Positions 61,901 through 64,000 of a stretch of DNA of 64,000 bases are shown here, in pieces. The DNA is from Hydra vulgaris (lineage: Eukaryota > Cnidaria > Hydrozoa > Anthoathecata > Hydridae). Made by a program: the position numbers and the translations under genes. Below the pieces are notes generated by a model. That model saw only the letters and a list, made by a program, of their open reading frames with translations. It was not told the origin of the DNA and ran no database searches. Every line of letters begins with the position of its first letter. Position 1 is the first letter of the stretch. The stretch lies in assembly GCF_038396675.1 (NCBI RefSeq), contig NC_088928.1:59414501-59478500 (forward strand), given 5' to 3'.

Positions 61901-63893
61901 ATGTTATTGTAAGTAAAAAATCAGCAATATTAAAAAACATAAAAAATATTTTTTAACTAAATGGAGGATTCGATGGCTATTACCTTACTGCTCAAAGAAC
62001 ATTGCAGCTAATCACTAAACTTATGGTAAGGTTTTTTAAAATAAAGACCTTGATTTATAATGATAGTTATTAATATACCATTACTCTCACCCCCTCTTTG
62101 ATAGTTCTGTCATAGTTTAATAATCTGCCAAATCTACATAAGTAGCCAAATATGTTAGAGATTCTTTTATTAATGCCTTAATGTAAATATATGAATCTGC
62201 GCATCTAATACAGTAAAGTTCTTTATTAAAATATGAAGATGTTAAATTCAAACTTTTTCTTTCAAAATAAATAAACAGGGGGTTCAAATAAGCTCTAAGT
62301 AAACAAAAAAAAGTCTTTTTTTAATTCTAAAGCAAAAAAAATGAATATGTGTACCTTTTCTCTTTGTTTATTATTAGAAGTTTACAATAATAAGTTCTTA
62401 GTATAGAAGATTATTTTGTTAAGCCAAAGCCAAGATTTTTAAATGAATTATTTTTCTACTTAGTTTACTAAAAAATACTAAAGTATATAAAGAACAAACA
62501 TAGAAATACTCAGTATGAATTAGACTTATCATGACCCAGATTATATGGGTCTGGACAGCTAGTATGATATGGGAAGGATTGGGAAAAAAAATCCAATAAA
62601 AGATTAATGTTTTTGTTAGGGATGTCGGGAAGAGTGTGCTCATTAAAAACCAAGAAATGAACTGGAGGTAAATGTGTGTGCAAACAATTCAGCTTTATAC
62701 TTAAGAATTGATAAAATCTGAATGTAAGAGATATGTGCCATGTTGTACATACATTTACAACACAGCACTGTTAGTAATTAGCAACTGTTGCATAATGGTT
62801 AGAGTTCTGGTTCAGAGCCACAAGGCCTAAGGCTCAAAATAAAATATATTGGATTTTTTTTTTTTATTTAAAGAGAAGTTCATTTAGCTGGATTGTCATT
62901 ACTATTCTATTCTCTTCTAAAAGCATTGATTCATTTCTCCTTATTTGACAGAAGACAATGAGATCAGTTTAAAACTTTTATTAGCCATCAATATGGTACC
63001 CATCAATAAAGATTTTTTTTTTGATACTCTGTGTATACAATTTAATTTTAAATTTACATTTTGGTTAAGTTTTAATTTTTAGTACTTCTAATTTCCTTTT
63101 CTTTGATTTAGTGCTATTTTACTCATGCAAATAAACACAAAACTCAAACAACCAAACACTAAATACTGTTTGAGTTACTGAAACATTTTAAATACAGAAT
63201 AATGCAATAATAATAAAATAAACAATATTGTATATTTTAGCAAAAAAATTTCCTAATTTAAAATTTTTTTTAGATATTATACCAAACAACCTGTTCATCA
63301 AATGTTAACAACCATCAATATATAATCAAATAACCTGTAACCATCAATATATAATCAAATAACCTGTAACAAAAGTTACTCCATAATAAAGTTTTATAAA
63401 AAAGCCTGAAGCCAAATTCATCCCAAAGGTTTTAACAGAAAAAAAAATACCTCTTGGTACTTTAATTGTGTCATTTACTGGTATATTTGGTAAATAACCA
63501 TCACGCCAGTAAACTGCAACTGGATTAGATATTTCATTTCTACTTAAGAGATTTTTTACACGACATCTTAACTGTCTTGACGTTCTAGTAGGTAACATAT
63601 GTTTAGATATTAGGTCATATTTGCCACGTCTTTTGAATTGCTCTAAACCCATTGCTAACAAATGATCTTCAAACTTTGAAAAACGTACACGCTGTGAAGA
63701 AAATTCATAAGCATTCCTATCTCTTTTTTGTTCGCTCATACCTATCTCGGGAAGAAGTTCAATAAATGTAGAAAAGTAAGGCTCCTTACAAAGGATTTCT
63801 GCAACAGTTTTACTAACTTCATAAACTGGATTCTTAGCTCTAAAATGAACTTTTGGTGGTTCAATAGAAGAAATGTCCAATTCTTTTATAATT
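32021..63893 (-). CDS. GON4L: GON4L-like (gon-4) nuclear regulator, 5' end beyond window
   Basis: Seven exons in minus order: 63893-63451, 53456-53260, 37298-35811, 35059-34827, 34302-32968, 32428-32326, 32119-32021. Every junction has AG/GT borders and matching phase. Order of domains: Myb/SANT-like ([19 protein letters not shown] ... [10 protein letters not shown]), a bridging [17 protein letters not shown] segment, a 380-residue Ser/Asn-rich region, a PAH-type domain ([21 protein letters not shown] ... [17 protein letters not shown]), a second PAH-like segment ([19 protein letters not shown]), an acidic [10 protein letters not shown] motif, a second low-complexity region, and a C-terminal SANT ([16 protein letters not shown]). 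Human GON4L has the same order. In vertebrates it is a nuclear cofactor that joins YY1/Sin3-HDAC-type repression and cell-cycle control; that role is from homologues. The last exon contains an in-frame TAA (see findings). Confidence 0.9.
32326..32428 (-). CDS. GON4L: GON4L exon: C-terminal SANT/Myb domain
   Basis: 103 nt. It completes the Lys codon, then encodes [20 protein letters not shown] and [14 protein letters not shown]. With the preceding VIWK it matches LWTREADRVILTMCQEQG... of vertebrate GON4L. Acceptor ttacag, donor gtgatt. Confidence 0.92.
32968..34302 (-). CDS. GON4L: GON4L exon: acidic and low-complexity region
   Basis: 1335 nt, open throughout. It begins [10 protein letters not shown], the counterpart of GDFEEINW after the PAH domains, followed by [18 protein letters not shown]. 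The rest is rich in Ser, Asn, Lys and acidic residues with two basic patches ([20 protein letters not shown] and [16 protein letters not shown]) that could be nuclear localisation signals. It ends SVIWK at the SANT domain. Acceptor aattgcag, donor gtaaga. Confidence 0.93.
34303..34826 (-). other. GON4L intron
   Basis: 524 bp, AT-rich, with no repeat or transposon recognised. 35060-35810 is a similar intron. Confidence 0.7.
34827..35059 (-). CDS. GON4L: GON4L exon: second PAH-like segment
   Basis: 233 nt, phase 0 start. It encodes [35 protein letters not shown], and the helix pair up to [14 protein letters not shown]. Vertebrate GON4L has [20 protein letters not shown] and later FSIFFDHLRP here. 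The two-base overhang TT plus T of the next exon makes Phe before DDDDFEV. Confidence 0.93.
35811..37298 (-). CDS. GON4L: GON4L exon: Ser/Asn-rich region and first PAH domain
   Basis: 1488 nt, exactly 496 codons, phase 0 at both ends. The first about 380 codons are low-complexity (Ser, Asn, Thr, Asp). A basic cluster ([18 protein letters not shown]) precedes the PAH domain: [56 protein letters not shown]. Vertebrate counterpart: DLAFAQAYLTRVREALQ ... WPQLLKDFAAFLLPEQA. Confidence 0.95.
37500..38440 (+). pseudogene. U1 transposase-like gene, C-terminal remnant (copy 1)
   Basis: Plus strand, inside the GON4L intron. Segments in shifting frames: [38 protein letters not shown] (37650), [20 protein letters not shown] (37790), [17 protein letters not shown] (38020), [18 protein letters not shown] (38090), [13 protein letters not shown] (38262), [14 protein letters not shown] (38315). 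The same family is at 48.3-52.6 kb. A run of cagcctaagttgcttcaa repeats (37871-37930) has been added inside. I recall this family as unnamed, multi-copy proteins of cnidarians and insects. Confidence 0.65.
38440..39425. other. GON4L intron, no gene recognised
   Basis: Contains a G-rich word (gcaggggggtgtgggggtgtg, 38571-38591) and short T/A runs. No exon or transposon protein identified. Confidence 0.45.
39460..39612. repeat. 19-bp minisatellite, 8 copies
   Basis: The unit is aggtggaatcatgtgatag with single-base variants. It sits just upstream of the piggyBac remnant. Confidence 0.92.
39625..40960 (+). pseudogene. piggyBac-type transposase remnant, split by a SINE
   Basis: Plus strand, many stops and shifts. 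Visible: [11 protein letters not shown] (acidic N-terminus, 39625), [12 protein letters not shown] (39785), then after the [21 protein letters not shown] (40207), [13 protein letters not shown] (40520), [15 protein letters not shown] (40563) and [18 protein letters not shown] (40618). The SMILW..., [13 protein letters not shown] and YGGQG motifs are typical of piggyBac (PGBD4-like) transposases. The catalytic core is only partly present. Confidence 0.82.
39968..40207 (+). mobile_element. tRNA-derived SINE inserted in piggyBac remnant
   Basis: The tRNA-like head spans 39974-40034, where GTGGTG and CACCAC can pair as an acceptor-like stem. The A-box region is tagtggaagagagctcgc and the B-box region gttccaagttctattccc. 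The unrelated body ends in a long A-rich tail (40178-40206). The piggyBac frame resumes at acggaatactttg directly after the tail. Target duplication is at most a few bases (ctt). Confidence 0.72.
40960..41395. other. GON4L intron, no gene recognised
   Basis: AT-rich; contains the end of the piggyBac decay zone and nothing I can name. Confidence 0.4.
41395..41885 (+). mobile_element. LINE fragment (family of copies 1-3), 3' end of RT
   Basis: The plus strand reads [20 protein letters not shown] and [10 protein letters not shown], the same RT segment as in LINE copies 1 and 3. After a 24-bp minisatellite the 3' tail of the LINE can be followed (ccatttccttgctctataac). 5'-truncated. Confidence 0.82.
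41499..41594. repeat. 24-bp minisatellite, 4 copies, inside LINE fragment
   Basis: The unit aagttgcatctttccatcgacata expanded inside the RT remnant and keeps the frame (IKLHLSID repeated). Confidence 0.93.
41885..42820. other. GON4L intron, no gene recognised
   Basis: Contains a short degenerate repeat of gcagtaactat (42128-42195). Otherwise unremarkable AT-rich sequence. Confidence 0.45.
42823..43052. repeat. 46-bp minisatellite, exactly 5 copies
   Basis: The unit contains aaatcatcattctgtacaca and tgatcatcacccaac. Copies differ at only one or two positions, so the expansion is recent. Confidence 0.96.
43577..43945. repeat. 26-bp minisatellite, about 14 copies
   Basis: The unit is caatcttcaatatcagga + tactctag. 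Variants (gc/gt at the end, tcaagatc/tcaatatc) show higher-order mixing. Confidence 0.96.
44293..44417. repeat. 26-bp minisatellite, about 5 copies
   Basis: The unit is aaaaatcattcatgttaagaagactg. It has the same period as the array 350 bp upstream but an unrelated sequence. Confidence 0.94.
44738..44850. repeat. Short-period repeat cctaatgctc
   Basis: Irregular repeats of ccctaatgctc and ctacctaatatataa. Confidence 0.8.
45126..45345. repeat. About 36-bp minisatellite in alternating pairs
   Basis: Units alternate between attagttatgtgatttgcat and aatagttatgcaatttgaat types, giving a 72-bp higher-order period. About six units. Confidence 0.88.
45557..45889 (-). pseudogene. LINE RT C-terminal region
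   Basis: [20 protein letters not shown] onwards matches the same part of copy 1, with a few codon changes and a different stop position. Confidence 0.88.
46146..46595 (-). pseudogene. LINE reverse transcriptase, palm region
   Basis: 149 codons. It contains [20 protein letters not shown] (first catalytic Asp), [15 protein letters not shown] (motif B, usual GVPQGS changed to PQSS) and [11 protein letters not shown] (catalytic FADD with A changed to T). It is the longest uninterrupted RT palm in the window. Confidence 0.9.
47298..47561 (-). pseudogene. LINE endonuclease fragment
   Basis: [20 protein letters not shown] and [17 protein letters not shown] match the endonuclease of copy 2. Adjacent 47575-47655 is an AG-rich tandem expansion (agaagaaagaacaag) inserted in the same domain. 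Confidence 0.85.
48653..48716. repeat. Perfect 29-bp fold-back hairpin
   Basis: Arms 48653-48681 and 48688-48716 are exact complements around the 6-nt loop ataaaa. It lies inside the decayed U1 copy. Confidence 0.93.
49686..51561 (-). pseudogene. hAT transposase (GTF2IRD2/ZBED-like), few lesions
   Basis: Start [20 protein letters not shown] at 51561. Domains in order: a BED-like zinc finger ([20 protein letters not shown] ... ERHF), RNase H-like core with [11 protein letters not shown] (first Asp), [17 protein letters not shown] (second Asp) and [13 protein letters not shown], then HSE...VRWLSRG, and the dimerisation region [15 protein letters not shown] near 49780. Lesions are few: TAA after FITTNCCLF (50935), TAA near 50600 (AACGCGG end of ALKPR), a TAG near 50437, and a damaged stretch 49955-50032. 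A 63-nt insert at 50476-50538 looks like an intron. It was probably active recently. Confidence 0.9.
50476..50538 (-). other. Intron-like 63-nt insertion in hAT transposase
   Basis: On the minus strand the conserved LLFHSE-VRWLSRG joint is split by a segment that begins gtatatag and ends ttttttgcag. It is 63 nt long and has no stop in frame, so it could be translated or spliced. Removing it restores the family motif HSEVRWLSRG. Confidence 0.75.
52755..52914. repeat. (TA)n microsatellite, interrupted
   Basis: TA tracts 52755-52810 and 52824-52914, separated by aaaatatgggctt, with one TTTATA interruption. Confidence 0.95.
53054..53122. repeat. Perfect 33-bp fold-back hairpin
   Basis: Arms 53054-53086 and 53090-53122 are exact complements with a loop of only 3 nt (aca). 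It is the longest perfect hairpin I found. Confidence 0.95.
53180..53250 (-). mobile_element. Tiny LINE RT fragment (VPQGPIL box)
   Basis: The minus strand reads [17 protein letters not shown], the GVPQGSILGPLL motif B of a LINE reverse transcriptase. It begins directly after the donor of the GON4L exon at 53260. Only about 70 bp. Confidence 0.6.
53260..53456 (-). CDS. GON4L: GON4L exon: bridging segment
   Basis: 197 nt between acceptor ttttttcag and donor gtatat. It takes the single overhanging G of the 63451 exon to make Glu and ends in phase 0, as the 37298 exon requires. It encodes [20 protein letters not shown] then [11 protein letters not shown]. The vertebrate protein has EEHRLPFWLKASLPSIQEEL after its first SANT-like domain. 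Identification rests on phase plus this weak match. A LINE fragment abuts it downstream. Confidence 0.68.
53460..54470. other. GON4L intron, no gene recognised
   Basis: Holds two local direct duplications: aaataattcactatgccata type at 53816-53890, and attcacatggtcgcatgatt type at 54102-54175. No transposon protein. Confidence 0.5.
54480..54640. repeat. Dispersed repeat A (first copy)
   Basis: gttatgtacaaacatctata and ...aaggattgtgaa match, with divergence, the segment at 61715-61860. Confidence 0.65.
54690..54815 (-). mobile_element. tRNA-like SINE fragment
   Basis: The minus strand has ggttcaaatccaccacca, which fits a tRNA T-arm B box and acceptor end, preceded by a possible anticodon arm (actgtcctcagtgcaaacat). 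The 5' half is degenerate; not a functional tRNA. Confidence 0.5.
54875..55125. repeat. Dispersed repeat B (first copy)
   Basis: gaattatcaaaagactattc through aaaaacagtttataa to atagttcattctcag matches 61368-61612 with divergence. In the second place B precedes A; here A precedes B. Confidence 0.65.
55555..55630 (-). mobile_element. tRNA-like SINE fragment with perfect B box
   Basis: The minus strand reads gtggttcgaatcccacctct, containing a consensus B box (GGTTCGAATCC), preceded by an anticodon-arm-like gtgttttcatacac. The D-arm is not recognisable. Confidence 0.55.
56009..56036. repeat. 13-bp fold-back hairpin
   Basis: acaaaattggata pairs with tatccaattttgt over a 2-nt loop. Confidence 0.8.
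56350..56517. repeat. 21-bp minisatellite, 8 copies
   Basis: The unit is gaaatggatattagtcataga. Its period of 21 gives a repeated 7-residue open frame on the minus strand, which I regard as non-genic. Confidence 0.95.
56852..56970. repeat. Nested palindromes
   Basis: 56852-56890 is a palindrome around tat (aatcgaagaaagtggttt arms, one G:T mismatch). 56894-56939 is a second palindrome built from the same word (caacttcgaagaaagtggt arms, exact). A third half-copy follows to 56970. All three share the word gaaagtggt. Confidence 0.88.
57044..57100. repeat. 20-bp tandem repeat, 3 copies
   Basis: The unit is gatgctgatatgattatcaa, in the presumed 5' coding part of the BEL/Pao remnant. Confidence 0.9.
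57190..57252 (+). mobile_element. Small LINE 3'-tail fragment
   Basis: cactcccaacaaggctgtaa followed by gcagccacttttaagttggg resembles the end of the LINE 3' tail (cttccaacaagactgcaagc). Short and diverged. Confidence 0.4.
57481..57954 (+). pseudogene. BEL/Pao gag-like region, one in-frame stop
   Basis: [20 protein letters not shown] and [15 protein letters not shown] represent the conserved gag N-terminal (DUF1759-like) pattern; after a TAA at 57637 the same frame continues with [19 protein letters not shown] and [10 protein letters not shown]. The family usually continues into zinc knuckles, which I do not see. Confidence 0.82.
58280..58670 (+). pseudogene. BEL/Pao aspartic protease remnant
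   Basis: In shifted frames: [15 protein letters not shown] then [13 protein letters not shown] (58295-58390), and [11 protein letters not shown] (58495). The usual catalytic xLLDxGSxxxY motif has DDAS in place of DxGS-like residues, common in BEL elements. Broken by stops. Confidence 0.7.
58680..59930. other. No gene recognised within BEL/Pao span
   Basis: AT-rich. 58860-59050 has loose repeats of aaaatgtttcaaagtg and ttcaaaatgcgaatg words. No coding similarity. Confidence 0.45.
60000..60720 (+). pseudogene. BEL/Pao reverse transcriptase remnant
   Basis: [20 protein letters not shown] then [13 protein letters not shown] (60010-60100), [17 protein letters not shown] (60183; first catalytic Asp of RT) and [19 protein letters not shown] (60245). 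[12 protein letters not shown] (60430) stands where the YxDD box should be, with MDN in place of the second Asp. Interrupted by stops; dead. Confidence 0.8.
61368..61612. repeat. Dispersed repeat B (second copy)
   Basis: Matches 54875-55125. It contains an internal tandem expansion of cagtttataaggagtgcaat (4 copies, 61445-61550). Confidence 0.7.
61715..61860. repeat. Dispersed repeat A (second copy)
   Basis: Matches 54480-54640 (tatacaaacatctgtgagtg ... ttaaggattgtg). With repeat B just before it, the B-A block may be the 3' LTR of the BEL/Pao element. Confidence 0.55.
61862..62780. other. GON4L intron, no gene recognised
   Basis: AT-rich; nothing recognisable on either strand. Confidence 0.45.
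62785..62870 (+). mobile_element. tRNA-like SINE fragment
   Basis: gcataatggttagagttctg resembles an A box (TGGTTAGAG), followed by a Cys/Gly-like stem region and a T/A-rich tail. No proper B box, so the assignment is weak. Confidence 0.35.
63310..63370. repeat. 24-bp direct duplication
   Basis: ataatcaaataacctgtaac is present twice in tandem, immediately downstream (minus sense) of the GON4L exon donor. Confidence 0.85.
63451..63893 (-). CDS. GON4L: GON4L exon: first Myb/SANT-like domain
   Basis: 443 nt, acceptor aaatttag, donor gtattt. It encodes [20 protein letters not shown], then [40 protein letters not shown] and VKNLLSRNE. Vertebrate GON4L: VFTKAEDNLLALGLKHF ... [22 protein letters not shown], a clear match. 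The true start codon lies upstream, beyond 64000. Confidence 0.93.
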
Positions 63894-63949
63894 CTAAATT
63901 TATTTTAAAATCTTTTTATTATATAAGTATATAAAAATAACAATTTTTA

Positions 63950-63965
63950 ACATACATACATACAT

Positions 63966-64000
<35 letters not shown>
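63950..64000. repeat. (CATA)n(CA)n microsatellite at window edge
   Basis: catacatacata units passing into cacacaca up to the last base, so the tract continues beyond the window. Confidence 0.95.

Overview
The window looks like nuclear DNA of an invertebrate animal. It is very AT-rich, genes are split by large introns, and most of the sequence is decayed transposon. The transposon mix (jockey/CR1-type LINEs, Tc1/mariner, several hATs, Penelope-like elements, BEL/Pao, piggyBac), the many (TA)n tracts and the two host genes fit a hydrozoan cnidarian such as Hydra best. That species guess is inference from composition and family memory, not from a search.

I can support two host genes, both on the minus strand and in tandem. 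(1) DMAC2L (ATP5S, ATP synthase subunit s / coupling factor B-like): exon 1 at 31123-31199 with the start codon, then 22562-22600, 22331-22491, possibly a 30-nt microexon at 21874-21903, and 21455-21605. The last exon was not found. The 8.5-kb first intron is full of transposons. (2) A GON4L-like (gon-4) chromatin/transcription regulator: seven exons recognised between 63893 and 32021, with the 5' part beyond the right edge. In order they carry a Myb/SANT-like domain, a low-complexity Ser/Asn/Asp-rich region, paired amphipathic helix (PAH) repeats, an acidic low-complexity region, and a C-terminal SANT/Myb domain. All splice phases agree. The last exon has an in-frame TAA inside the conserved final SANT helix, and the same frame then stays open for 26 more codons. 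About 820 bp separate the GON4L 3' end from the DMAC2L start codon.

Left third (1-21 kb): LINE copy (2.2-4.6 kb), Penelope-like fragment (5.4-5.6), an unnamed transposase-like gene 'U2' (6.0-8.8) split by a hAT-type non-autonomous element, two Tc1 elements with double (IR/DR) ends and a solo mariner end stacked through (TA)n (9.2-12.4), a second Penelope-like fragment (12.6-13.7), minisatellites, and a 3.4-kb hAT with perfect 8-bp target duplications (17.2-20.6).

Middle (21-38 kb): DMAC2L with intronic Penelope-like GIY-YIG remnant, LINE copies and a Tc1 element; then the large GON4L exons (32.0-37.3).

Right (37-64 kb): mostly the GON4L introns. They hold remnants of a second unnamed transposase-like family 'U1' (37.5-38.4 and 48.3-52.6), the latter cut by an almost complete 2.77-kb hAT; a piggyBac remnant carrying a tRNA-derived SINE; a cluster of minisatellites (41.5-45.4); a LINE copy (45.4-48.1); a long-inverted-repeat element (55.2-56.3); and a BEL/Pao remnant (57.0-61.2).

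No CRISPR array, rRNA or intact tRNA gene was seen. No autonomous element looks fully intact. Unusual features are the premature stop in GON4L, the candidate DMAC2L microexon, an intron-like in-frame insertion in a hAT transposase, the parallel motif order of U1 and U2, and a set of perfect short-loop fold-backs.
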